In this document: positions 46,901-59,273 of the stretch, piece by piece | Layout: the number at the start of each line of letters is the position of its first letter | Position numbering within the stretch: the first letter of the stretch is position 1 | Origin: Anarhynchus alexandrinus | Lineage: Eukaryota; Chordata; Aves; Charadriiformes; Charadriidae | NCBI GenBank assembly: GCA_008711295.1 | Contig: VUYV01000081.1 | Location: 983,424-1,047,423, forward strand | DNA length: 64,000 bases | Reading direction: 5' to 3' | Notes under the pieces: generated by a model | Told to the model about the DNA's origin: nothing | Seen by the model: the letters and a program-made list of their open reading frames with translations, nothing else | Database searches by the model: none | Position numbers and translations under genes: made by a program

Positions 46901-47914
46901 AGTGATGTTTGAAGGCTTTGTTCCAGCCTCAACGACCAGAAACCTTAGATATAACCACATCAGTCTTTAGCACAAAAGAGAGCATGAGGGGACTGCAGAG
47001 CTGCCTGGGGGGACCCCTGAACAGAGCCATATTTTTAAAGACAATAAAATTAAATACAGTTCCCTCATAATCGGTGTCCTGCTATGCAAACTGTGTAACT
47101 TCCCACTTACAGAGAAGCTGTACTGTGGAAAAAAGGCTTCGTTCTAAAAATAACACCAGAAAAGAAAAAGGCAAATCAGAAAATGCATCTCTTTTATACA
47201 TCATATACTATCACAGAAAACTAGAAAGAAAAAAAAAAGGTCGACCAGCCCCAAATAAAACCTCACTCGTTAGACATACAGAAGAAGTCATAAAAATTAC
47301 TTTTCTCATGCTACTGTAAATGTTTAGAGACAGAAGGTTTTGTGGAAAGAAGAATAAAATTGAGAGAGCATGACAATGCTTCTTAGAATAATCTTCTGCT
47401 TTAAAAAAAATTCTCACTACAGATATTAATGTACTATGTTGTCTGATGCCATAACTTTTTTTCAAGATCTTACTGAATCCAAAATTAGTGTACAAATAGT
47501 TCAAAAAAGTTTCACTGACAAATAGGCAACCTTGACTGACAACGTAGTTACATTATTAATGAAGGTGGGGGATTTTACTACTTGTTTAGACTACAATTTA
47601 GATTTCTTATATGATAAGTTGCTAAACTACTGTTATAGAATTTTGCAATAACTAATTATTAAAGCACCACTATTTATACTGCAAGGTTTACTTTAAAGTC
47701 AAGCCAGTAAAAATGAAATAAGGCATTACAGAGAACGCAGCAGGAGCTTTCAGCATTTAGTAAATCATACAGTTTTGAATTTCTTAATCAGAACTGCTTC
47801 CGTTGCCGTTATGTACAAACCGGGGATTAAGGCATGACAATAGAAGTCAAAACTGAATCAGTTATCAAGAATGGGAACATTGATAATTATAAACGGCAAG
47901 GACAATTATAAGTG

Positions 47915-47985
47915 TGTTGGTGCAACAGGAGACCTGGGACTAGGCTTAGATAGTTGGACTTTAGAAGATTCCTTCTAAATGTCTT
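47915..47985 (+). mobile_element. possible decayed CR1 3' tail
   Basis: GACTAGGCTTAGATAGTTGG followed by ACTTTAGAAGATTCCTTCTA recalls the end of old CR1 copies, but no terminal octamers remain. Weak. Confidence 0.25.
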
Positions 47986-50900
47986 AAAAATAAGTCAAGA
48001 GTGAAAAGAAGGATGTATGCAAACCATGAGCTTTTAATTGTTTTTCTAATTTCTTAGCTTCTCTAAATTGCATCAGGGAACACCTATTATTTGGAAAAGT
48101 AGCGCGATGGCAACTATACGGATCAAAGCATGTGAAGACAACAACACTTCCGGAGAAAATTATACCTCCTGTAGCAAAGATGAAAGAGGGGAAAAAAAAC
48201 CCCAACAAACCAGAAAAACCACCATGGCTCATAGTTTCTTCATTAAGTTCTCCCACGTCTCTCAAATGTCTAAATACTTCCAATCGTTTCAGCTAACCTA
48301 GTAGAGAGATGTGTCCTCTATTTACAAATCTTGGTCCTCCATTTTTACTTAATACGGACGGATTCTTTCTAGTTTCCTCACCCATATTTGTTGAATGGAA
48401 GAACTCTGAAAAGCATCTGCAAGATTGACATTAGCGCTAATTATATGCTTCACTGTGCAAAACAGTTGAAAAATCATAGGAATCTGCAGAGTGACTGATG
48501 AACAAGACTTTTTCAGGAAAAAATACAGAAATAACCAAATCTCCCTGAAATTCTAAGATCTTTTTTCAGTTTAACTACACAACATAATTTCATGGGTAAT
48601 ATTAAAATTATTTTATTTGGGTGTTTTTAATGTAATATAATTGTATTACGTTTTGTTAGATCCTTGGAGAATCATCAAGCTCTTGATTATGTTGTATGCC
48701 TGTGCCATGAATCTGTGGGAAAGGAAAGAGAGATCTCTGCTTCTCGCTGAAGAAACATCTTTCGTCCTCAATCCTTTCCTCACGTTTACCAATCTGAGAC
48801 GATCAGGTGGTCTCCACATCCCGGTGTCTTGAGTCTAACCTTTAGGCTGGGAACATTTAATCTGAAAAATGGACATTATGGGCATTTGACAGTCTGTGAA
48901 ACCTTCCCCAAAAGACCTCAAAAAGCATGAAGTGCTTGGTGGCCTCTGGAAAGGATGAAGAGAAATGAATAACTGTGTGTGGATTTAGCATTTGACTAAA
49001 AGTCCCGTCCGACAGCAAGGTATGATATCCTGGCACGGAGCTTGCACAATCTTTTGTTCTTTCTGTTTGCTCTCAGAATTGTATACTGCCCTTCCAGCCA
49101 GCAGTATCTGCGGGATAAGCAATAAAATCTATAGTTCAAGCAACATTAGGACAGACCTGTGCCCCCACTGGTATGTAGGTGTGTTGCAGAGGAGGCACGA
49201 CGTCAGAAGACCCCTTTGAGGGACCTGCCACCCAAAATCAGAGCAAACCTCATTCACACCATTTGTTGGCAGCACTCCCCAGCCTGCACTGTTCCTCCCA
49301 AACTGTGCCCAGCTCAGGTCAAACCTCAGGCAGAGGAGAACGTGATGAGGAGGACATGTGTGGAAGTCTCAAGTCCTTTCCTTCTCCCTGGGTGGTTTAC
49401 TAGAACAGACTCAGACTCCTAATGTCTCAGTCCATTAATATTTTCTTCATATCCTAATTAATTGCAAATAAAATTGTGGATTGTAGCTTACATTATTACA
49501 CATTTTCCTGTCCCTACGTGATGTCAGCATTCCAAACAATTTTCCTGGGCAGCATGGTTCATTAATATTACCCTCAGCACATAGATGGGTATGGAACAAA
49601 CAAGCAGTAAATATAACGATCTGTATATAATTATGATTATCTTTTGAAAATAAAATTCCTAGACATGCAAAAGTAGCAAACCACAGAAATTAGTAAACTG
49701 AAGAAAACAAGTTATAAAAGCATTATTTACTTAACCAAACTAAATCTTCTTTTAATCATTTACTGTAAGTGAAATTGCTGCTCATCCCTCGTCATCATTG
49801 CTCCTTTCTCTCTTCTTCTCTCTGTCTTTTTCTGTTTCGGTGCGTCCTTACTGAGAGTCACGGAGCAGACTTGCACCCAGTACTCAGTATGCAGGCACAC
49901 ATATGGACGTTTTCCATGTTGTTCTTTATGACTTTCCTAAGAATTCCTAACATTTGAAGTTCTGACAGGTACTGGAAATACCCAGGCCCTACATTAAAGT
50001 CTTAAATCAGGTTTTATTATAAGACCATTCCATCTCTGTATAGAAAATGGGACATGTGTATGTTTATGTGGGGAGATGAACATTTTACATTAAAATTTCC
50101 TTATTTGGCTGTAGAATGTAAACACATAGGCAAAATTAATCGGAAGAATGAGGTCTGCTTTTTCACTAGTCTACATGAAGAAAACAAAAGATGCTTAGTT
50201 TCATCTTAACCCACTTCATTATTTTTCCTGGAAACAGCTCCATTTTGCAGTATATCATACAAAATATTTAAAAACAAGTTAAAAAAAAAAGAATAAATCA
50301 AATAGCTATTTAGAACCTGACATCTGTTTCTCACTTGATTACTGGTTAGGTTTTGGTTATCATTACCAAGAAAGTTAAGGAGAAAGGAAAAGTCTGCTCT
50401 CTGGCTTCTGATTTACACTTTAAGTGAAGCGCTCAGCAAAAAAGTGAGAACACAAAAGAGTTTAAAACACAGAAAACTCCATATAAGGAAAAACTTTCTA
50501 CTAAACATATGCACATCAAAGAAGAGTCAGAAATTAAGGATTTATATAGGAATGGGCTTGAAAGAGCCTAATTCATCCGAGATTTATGAACTGACTGTAG
50601 AAGGTCTTTGCCAGCTGAGTCAGTGCTCAGGACATGGTGATGGAAGAAGTTCAGACTACCATTTTCTACAACTGCTGGCTCCAGTAAGAAGAACTGGCAG
50701 AGTAATCAGGAGATAAATGACTTTCCTACTCCAAAACTCGCACTAAATCAAGCGCAATCTCAGGCTGTCAGGTTCAGGCCTCCATCACCTGAAGCAACCG
50801 CAGAACACAAAGCTGTTGCTATTGATACAAGTTGGTATTAAGTTCCTGTCCCATTTCGTCCATGTAACCAAACTTACTTTGAAAGGCTGCAATGGTGTCG

Positions 50901-52491
50901 CTTTTGAGTTAACGACTTACGAGGTTTCTCTTGCAATTTTCCTGTAGCACTCTACGTTCCTCCAAATACATTGATTTCTATCTCAGCTCAAGTAAGAAAC
51001 ACTGTTGAAGACTACTGCCTCTTTTTCCAGCCCAGTTTGACCTGTGGAGGGGAAGGTTCAAGATCCAAGTGCAAACACGGAAACTGTGCTTTTGCCCCAC
51101 AGGGCTCTATCTGTTTATGATGGTATCTCTTGTCATTAAGGGAGGCATTGTTTGCTTGCGGTGGGTTTCTGTCAACATAGGATCCGCTCCTTTCTACAGC
51201 GCAAACTTTCAGATTTTAGCAATGCACAATAAATACCCTGCTGGCCGTGTCTCCCTCTATCTCATCTGTGTCTTTAATGGGAAAAAACCTGGCTACAAGT
51301 TTATGTAAATGAGCAAGAAAGAAAAACAAAAACTGTATGAAAAATATGTGAGCTATCTACATACAGCAGGTATTTATTATCTCACTAAAATATGCAAATA
51401 TGTCATCCCTAATCAAAAATGCCCTAAGTCAAGACTTTCCATTAAAGCAAATTCTCCTATACATTTTTTGTTTGGGGAAGGGAAAATGATTGAGACAAAC
51501 ATTTTTCTTTTTATCTCTTCAGTGTTTATAACTCTGCACGAAACCATCGGCATCCCAATTCCTTTGTGTTTCCCTAGTGAGTCTATAATGACTTCACTTA
51601 AACAGCTCATCTTCCTTAGAACTGTTGATAAAATTCTGAAATTCCCTTTTATTTAGCCCTCAGCTAAAAGTACTTATTCAGCCTCTGGTTTTAAAAGTTG
51701 CACGGTCCCTTGAGAACAGCAGTAGGACAGGCACCTGTGTCGCACCAAATTTTTAAGCCACAAGTTCTTCTTGGCAAATATGTTTTCACTGCTTCTTGAT
51801 CTCCTGCAAAGTCAGCCAAGCTGCCATGTAGATTGTTCCTCAGGGTGAGATTAAAAACAACAGAAAAGATGCTTTCCTTTAAAGCTGTTGTTTCTGCTGG
51901 AGCTTTACAGTAAAGAGCAAAATTTGCATCAAGGGGAAAAAACCAAACAGTTGCATGGGGGAAAGAAGAGGTGAATACCTACTGAATTAGGCAGCGATGA
52001 CAATTATCTGTCAGAAATTATGTGCATATTCAGAGCATGGTTTTTCCTTATTACCTCTCAGAAGATTTTCCGTATGGCAATAGTATGCTACGCTTTATTG
52101 TTGGCCCAATTTCTCACACTGTCAGTACTCACAAAAGTGTACAAAACACAGTTTCGTTTCTGGCAAAGGAACCAGGAACTTGGGTCAAAGCATTTCTTCT
52201 GTCCCGCGCTGAAGCCAACTAAACTAACTTGGTTGCACTTGCAGCGTACCCTCAGGAACCCGTGGTGTTCACAGGTGGTGTAATGCAGCTTTGGTGTCAT
52301 GCGCCTCAGCAATGAATAATTCACTGCTTCTCATGCTTTAAGGCATGTAACAAAGAAGGAAATCAGTATCATGACATGGGGTTTTTTTGTTACTATTATT
52401 TGATGAGATGGCTGTCATTCACAGGGAAAAACCAGCATGCCTTCACTAAGAGACACAAGACACTACTTTCAGAGTGAGTTATAGCAAGTAT

Positions 52492-52496
52492 ATGCA
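52492..52496. repeat. 5-bp target-site duplication, left
   Basis: ATGCA directly before the LTR; matches 53217-53221. Confidence 0.85.
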
Positions 52497-53216
52497 TGTC
52501 CTGGTTTGAGGTAAAAGAACCAATTTTGTTGAGTAACTTTGCTTCTTAGCTGGGCCTCTTCTCACTACTGACATTAACAGCACATTGAGCAGACAATGTT
52601 CGCTCTCAGAGCGATCAGACCGATGCTCACAGCTGATGCCCAGGCATGGGATGCAGAGAGGCTCTGCTTATACTCATTGCTACAACCCCCAAGGGCAACC
52701 GACTCTGTTACCTGCCCCGTTGGAGGGTCGGAAGCAGAAAAGCGCAGTGGGGTCCCACCTGCGGGGAGGAGCGGACAGGACAGGTGACCCCAACCTGACC
52801 AACGGGGTATTCCATCCCATCTGCCTCATGCTCAGTGTAAAAGCTGAGGGATCAGAGGGTCAGCTCTCTCTCTTCAATGGCCGACGTCTGAGGAGGACTC
52901 TGTTCGTCTGCCTGTGAACCCGATCCTGAATGCAGATCTGGAATCCAGTTCCCGTCCATCACTGAGTCCAGCCTGGGACTGCCCCAGTGCCACCGGTGAC
53001 GTGACTGTCATCTCGGGAGCTTGATACGGTTTTGTATATACTTCATTATTTCCTTTTATTTTATTATTAATATTTCATTAAAGTAGTTTAGTTCCTTCTA
53101 AGTCTATTTTTCCCCTCCTCTGCCTCTCTCTTTGAAGAGGGGTAGAGGGGAGCATCTGTCGGTCCCATCTGGGGTCCCCCACGTCCCCAGTAGCCGATTC
53201 AGCCTAAACCACGACA
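52497..53216 (+). mobile_element. complete solo LTR of an avian endogenous retrovirus
   Basis: This 720-bp element starts TGTCCTGGTTTGAGG and ends CCTAAACCACGACA, giving TG...CA termini with related inverted ends. It is flanked by the 5-bp target duplication ATGCA (52492-52496 and 53217-53221). A CTCAGTGTAAAAGCTGAGGG segment near 52831-52850 occupies the expected TATA region in degenerate form, and an ATTAAA poly(A)-like signal lies near 53078. No gag, pol or env is adjacent, so it is most likely what remained after recombination between two LTRs. The orientation is inferred from promoter-then-poly(A) order. The frames at 52585-52917 lie in it and are not genes. Confidence 0.9.
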
Positions 53217-53221
53217 ATGCA
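53217..53221. repeat. 5-bp target-site duplication, right
   Basis: ATGCA directly after the LTR. Confidence 0.85.
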
Positions 53222-56200
53222 TAATGGCCAAACATGACTGAAAATATCATCTTCCACAGACTATTTATTTGCATATGTGAATATCGTATGTTATAGCTAA
53301 TTAGACAAATAAACATCCTCTTTCTTGATTTCTAATCTGTGAATATCTACTAAACATATTTGATATTTCAGTAGAGATGAGGATAACAGGAAAGGTGAGT
53401 GCTCATTAACAGATTTCAATTATTATAACAGAAAAGAAGAAATGTAAACAAATGTTTGCATATACAACTGGATGCAAATATGTCACCCAGGTCTTTGCCA
53501 CTCTGTGGTGGGCACTAATCTTTTTTTTATGCCATCTCTGTGCTAAGATGAGAGAGAGTTTGGATGCTTGGACAAATACGACTGGCAGTCAGAAGAGCTG
53601 TGTTTTGTGTTTTCCTCCACCACAGCCATCCTGCAAGCTCCTTCAAAGGCCATCTGACACCTTTGTGTCAAAACCTTTCCAGCTGCAGTGTGATTTTTGG
53701 CCCTTAAAACAAGTGGTGCGTCAGGCGTGTGATGGAGCCTGTTCCAGGTGCAAACATTAAGGATGGATGCATGAAAGACCTGGCCATAAGGACATGCTGT
53801 CTAACAGATTTCAGGCAGCTTTAGGTAGAACAGAGACAATGGAAAAGTAACAACAGATGGGCAGTCTTCGCAGCGGGGATGGAGATTTTTGGCCTGAGCC
53901 TGAGTTTGAGAGTGAGGCAAAGGACGAGCTGCTTGCCACCCTTGGTACCAGGGCATGGCGCCTGGAGAGAGGGAGAAGCTGATGGTGGTGGCTTTTGGGA
54001 GCAGGATGGGCCAGGTGGGCTGACTGCCCATGGCTCAGCATTGCCAAGGAGGGTATGGGTCAGGTTCAGACCCGGTACAGCCTGTGCCACGTCCAAATGG
54101 GCTCCAGCCCTGTGAGGACTCTCCATTGGGAGTCTCCATTAGTGAGGCAGAGAAAATCCTGAGTGTATTCACACCTCTATGGACAGTAAACCCATAATTT
54201 GGTGTATTAATCAGGGTGATGTCTTCATGGGATCAGTGGCAGGCATTCCTCTTTTCAAATGTTTATATCAAAGAAGGAGGAAGTGGTGGTTCATATCCCA
54301 AATGCAATAATCAAATTGTTACAGCAGTGAGAAAGCACGACTCACCTCCATGGATGTGCTCTAAACACTAGGCAATAATGAAAAAATGCAGCCACTCCCT
54401 CTCTTGTTAAAACTGTGCCAGCTAAAGAAAGAAACAAAGGAAGAAAGAAGGAAAGAAGGAAGGAAAGAAAGAAAGAAAGAGAAAGAACACAGGACAGAAA
54501 TCCCTGGGACACAGGGAGAAGCTGTAATCCTGTATGTAACCTACGAGGTTATAGGTTTGTAATCACAATCTCAGGCAGTAGTTTTCACTCTAGTTAATAA
54601 GGCAGAGTAAAATACTCATACAGATGAACTTGGTAACACACAAAAATGATTCATTGAATTGAAAGGATTAAGGAATTGGACCTGTAATGTCTAAGACGGT
54701 TGTTGAAGGCAGAATATCTCTGCCATCAATAAATTTCATGAGCATTAATAGTATCAAGCAGTAGTCTAAGTATTTACACAGGAACTGACTATTGGGGATA
54801 GCGGTGATTCACCATGTAATATAATGATTATATTCTTCAGGAAACAGTATAGTATTGAGGCCCACAGGACAAACATCCACTGATATAACATCTGTGCCTT
54901 ATGTCACCACTGTAGAAAGCTAAAGATCAGACAGTAAGTGTGATTCTGATTTTATAAAGAGTGGTTTGCAATGAAAACAACACCTTGTAGGCTAGAAAGC
55001 ACATCAAATGATTCCTAATCAAACATCTTTCTGCTTTCATCTGCTCACTTGGTTTGCCTTTAGGAAACACTAGTTTTGCTAGATACCAAGACTCATTCCA
55101 TGCGTGATATAGAAGTGCTTCAGAAAACTGGTAGTGTAATTACCTATACTTCAGTTAATAACCCCAACCAACTCACAAGTGTTAGTTATTTCTCAACGAC
55201 AAACCACAAGAACAAAAATAAAAGCCAGGCTCTCTTTAAAGTATTTGTGCAGAAGATTTTCAGGTGTGACAAATGAGCCGGAGGAAATTCAGCCAAGTGC
55301 TTCCGAGTCCCTAGATCTGGCTGTGTGCCCCGATCACGTTCCAGCTGCATATGAAGTGAGACCCCCACATGTGTACTCATTTTTTTGTTCCCTTTTTCAT
55401 CCCCTGTCCACCTCCGTTGATCATCTCACACCCTGTTCCAGTATTCCTTGAAATAAAGCCTAGGAATGAGTGCTAGAAGGAAGGCACAGTATATCTCAGC
55501 ATGGAGACAGACAGAATCTTCAACAGCTGTACGTTGTATTTAGAGGTCAGAACGAGTAATCAGCCAGTGCAGATTTTAAAGAATTTGGTCCTGGCATGAT
55601 ATAGCATGCATTTCAGATTCTAACTGTACTATGAACAGACATATCTGTTCATAATAAAGCTCAGACCTTTCAAAAGGTTTTTTTTTTATGTTCCTTTAAA
55701 AGTCTTTAAAATGTGGAAACTCAGCAAGAAAATCAATGTTAGGTTCTGCCTGGATTTGAATTAAAGCTTCGTGCATGCTACGTCTCAGTAGTGTAATCCT
55801 AAAGGGATAAAAGAACAGTGATTCTTTTATCACAACACTCTCAAGATCAGGCAGAGAAGTAGAAAAATGCCTTGGACAGTAAGTGCTCCTCTCTGACTGC
55901 TGACATCAAAAGCTTGTAATCCAGGGTTAGTGAGAAACTAAAGAAGGGTCTTTAAAACCTCTGCTGCCTCCTCCATTTGCTTCCCTGGTCGCGTATTCCA
56001 GCATCACAACGCTTCCTGTGGCGAATCCAGCTGCAGCCCAATACAACTGCACCAGGGCACCGCCTTGGTGCTGTATGACACCCAGAGAAGCTGTGCCATC
56101 AGCAGATGGTAAATCATCCCGCCCGGTCTCTCACTGGCTGTGCCCGTGACTGCTGGCTTCCCCGGGTGTTACTGCAGATACGCACACCGAATAGGAAACG

Positions 56201-59048
56201 CTGATACATCTTCATCCCACAGGCTAAGAACACTGTTTATGCCCCTTTCACAAAGATGCCTAAATCATGACTTTTGGACACACACAGGTTTTACTACTGC
56301 TTCTCAATAACATTCTACGCCCTTCATATTTCTAAAGATCTGAAGTGATTTTGGTGCCCTTAAAGGAGCAGCATTATCAGGAAATGCCAAACGTTTGTCA
56401 CAAAACCATCAGACATTTTTATCAGAACATAGATGTTTATAATTACTATGCTTCTGCATAACAGCCTGAAAATCTAATATCTTACCTTGCGCAGGATGTT
56501 CTGCAATGACATGAGCTTGCATGTCACTCCCTAAATGAAAGTACAAATTAGAAGACAATAAATGCATAAATTGTATATATTGCTCACTGTGGAAATACTC
56601 ATTATTGAGGACTGAATAAGATGAAAACTACATTGTCCTGTTTTTCATGATGTACTAAAGGAACAACAATAGCTGAAGGGTAATTAATATGGAGATTTCA
56701 ATAAAAAAATTAATATCATATTTCAGATTCAAGTATTGTGTGATCTTGATTAACAGCAAAATCAGAAAGGTTTTTCTTTCACAGCTGATTTATGTAGCTT
56801 TATCTCTTATATTTTCCAGCTGATTTCAAATTTTCTAGTTCACTGGCTGAGCCAAAATGACACATTACTTACTATGTATTGCACCAACCAGAAAATATTA
56901 CTTGTCTGTCCATCTAAATATGTGATTTGTTTAAGTTTTCTTGGTTCGTGTATCTTTTTACCTAAGAGAAATCTAATTGCCCATTTATTGAAACAGTTTT
57001 TTGATAATTTCTTCCTCTAAATGATTCGCCTTATCTTCTCTCAATGATTTGCCTCAGTGATTGTTTTAGAGAGCAGCATTTGTGATATAAAAAAAAATAT
57101 TAAATGGATTGGCAAGATTTCAATCCATTCTTCATTCTTCATTTTCATAAATGAGAGAAGTTGAAAAAAGAGGTTTGCTCGTGTGTGAGCATAAAACTGA
57201 GGAGAAGCGCTGGAAGACGAACCGAGATATAACCCAGACACAAACGACTCAGACCTCAGCTAGGCTTGGCTTTCCATCCCTTCTTGTGGAAACAACTGAA
57301 GTTTTGAAAATATTTTTGCTTTGATGTTACTAGAGAGAGAACAACACAAATCTAAGCAGTATAGACGAGCCATGAGTCAATTCAAGCTAAAAACCAGAAG
57401 GTTACTAATGGTCAAAGGAGAGGGGTTCAAGGTGGAAAAAAAAAGTAGCTGTTTTAACATGAAGTTTGATGTGTTTTTGACAGTGGTATATAAAATGAAT
57501 CTGTGTGAAGGATCGAGGGGTGTGCTCACCAGTACAGCGCCTTGGTCTGAAGCCTAAATCCAGGACAGAAGCCCATGTTCAGCAAAGGGAGTTGGCACAT
57601 TGTCCTCGAAAGCCAGTCCTACACTGGCTGTCCTCTATAGAAACACTGCTTCAGATAACACGCAGGGTGGCAGTTCATGTAATTTCTGTAATTCAGTGGG
57701 AAGGAGCAGTTGTTGTAGGAAAGACCTAAGGCCTCAACCGGGTCAAAGCAAACTTGATAAGGCTTGATGAGCCAGAAGTTCCTTCGGGCCCTGTGGTCCT
57801 TTACTTGATGTACTTGATGCTTAGGGACATCACCTGAGGAGTCATCTATTGTAAATGCAGGATTGCTCAGCAACACAGACTGAAGGAAGAATTGTGAATT
57901 GAGTAATGGATAAGAGATTTCAAAGGGAGCCAGTGATTACTTTTTATATCAGGTAAGTTGAAGGTTTTTTATGACAAATACTTTCTTTCTCCCTCCTCAC
58001 CCCTTTTTTAGCATGCACAAGTCTTGCACAAACGCGCTCTGTGGCTGCCCAGTGCTGCTCCCTTTCCTTCAATGTCGGTTCGGTTTTGCGTGCTGCATGC
58101 AATCTACTGGCTGGATTTCTTCTATCACATTCAGAAGATCAAAGTGCTGATTAAAAAATACGGCGTGCTCTATAGAAAATAGATGTAGCATTCAAAATGC
58201 AATTGTCCACAGACAGTCTTCTTCTTCCCCTTCTGACCTATAAAGGAATGGTGTCCAGCCTGGGTCGCAAAGGAGAAAACATTTCCCAGGCTTCTATGTG
58301 TCTCCGTTAACATGCTATTCTATTCTGCACCTGCAGCTAGCAAACAAACGGAGAGTATCAACTGATTGAATCACCAGGTCCTCAAACATCTTTCTCTGTC
58401 TAAGACCTTCACTAGCATTTCAATTTATTGATCTGGGCAGATTGTCTGTGGCTGCTAAACACTCCCATTTCCTTAAAGCTAACGCGTCTTGTTCAGTGGA
58501 GATGCTGCTGTCCGCCAGGCTTGAGTAGTAGCGATGCAATCCCAGATGTTTTCTCCCAGTGACACCAATTTCTTGCCTGATGCTAATCGTGATAGCTTGT
58601 TTCCTTCTGCCGTCAAAGATCTCAGTGACAGACTATCGCAGTGTAAGCTCTTCCCTTCGTTTACTTCTAACGCGTCTCCTTTTACCTGTGCCCCAGTCCT
58701 GTCAAGCTGCAAGAAGCTTTTTTTCTGAATAACAGATTAGAGATGGTCAAGAAGTAGCTGCATTTATCTTGTTGATATTGAAATTCCTTCCTTTATTCAA
58801 TATTTTCCCTTCTGTCCTCACCTTTAAAAGAGCATCTTTTTGCGTACTTTTGCCGAGCAAATAAATGAGAGATGTCTGCACTGAGGGGAGTATCAGGCTG
58901 GATATCACATGCTTCATGGGAAATTCTTCAGGAAAAGCAACCAAGAAATGCCCAAGAGTAGCCATTTCTAGTAAAAAAGTGTCAGTAACAAAACCAACTG
59001 TCATGTATCTCAGTCTTTCTTACATGCTTACTTTAAAAGTTAAATATT
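53222..59048. other. unassigned noncoding stretch
   Basis: No recognised gene. It includes one purine microsatellite. Overlapping frames over 53801-54126 on both strands are mutual shadows. The minus-strand frame at 57619-57876 is not recognised. Confidence 0.45.
54421..54489 (+). repeat. (GAAA)n/(GGAA)n purine microsatellite
   Basis: A nearly pure purine run of GAAA, GGAA and GAAAG units. It creates the Lys/Arg/Glu-rich frame at 54415-54597, which is not a gene. Confidence 0.95.
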
Positions 59049-59051
59049 AAG

Positions 59052-59273
59052 GCTGCCATTGAGAGTGCAGTCCGACTGCGGGAGAGGATGCTGGAGTTAG
59101 GCGAAGGCTCGGATTTCTGTGGGCCCTTGGACAACCCATCCTTCACCCGCGCCACCCCACCCCGCAAGAGCCTCAGCCACGCGCCTGCTCTGCCTCGGGA
59201 GCGCAGCGAATCCGAACCTGTGGGGATGGAGTGGTTTGGGGTGACGCGCGTGGCAAGTGCCACGCGACCACAG
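59052..59273 (+). other. candidate CpG-rich coding exon or retrocopy fragment
   Basis: A 222-bp interval stays open in one frame, reading AAIESAVRLRERMLELGEGS and continuing through ...RKSLSHAPALPRERSESEP... to CAG at 59271-59273. That CAG is followed by a possible donor, CAG|GTGACA. An AAG lies at 59049-59051, but the upstream pyrimidine tract is poor and the next in-frame stop upstream is TAA at 59034. CpG density is much higher than in the AT-rich flanks. The minus strand also has an open frame over the same DNA, which weakens the case. I do not recognise the protein. Alternatives are a small CpG island or an old retrocopy. Confidence 0.3.

Larger units (their letters stand above)
41447..52496. 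other. long unassigned noncoding stretch
   Basis: About 11 kb without a recognised gene or clear transposon. It includes the pyrimidine-rich segment at 42740-43910, a weak CR1-like tail near 47915-47985, and scattered A or T runs. The frames are short and fit chance. Confidence 0.45.

Noticed and set aside
52585..52917. 110-codon frame within the solo LTR
   Set aside because: Noncoding LTR sequence; opens by chance.
54415..54597. Lys/Arg/Glu-rich 60-codon frame
   Set aside because: Translation of the GAAA microsatellite.
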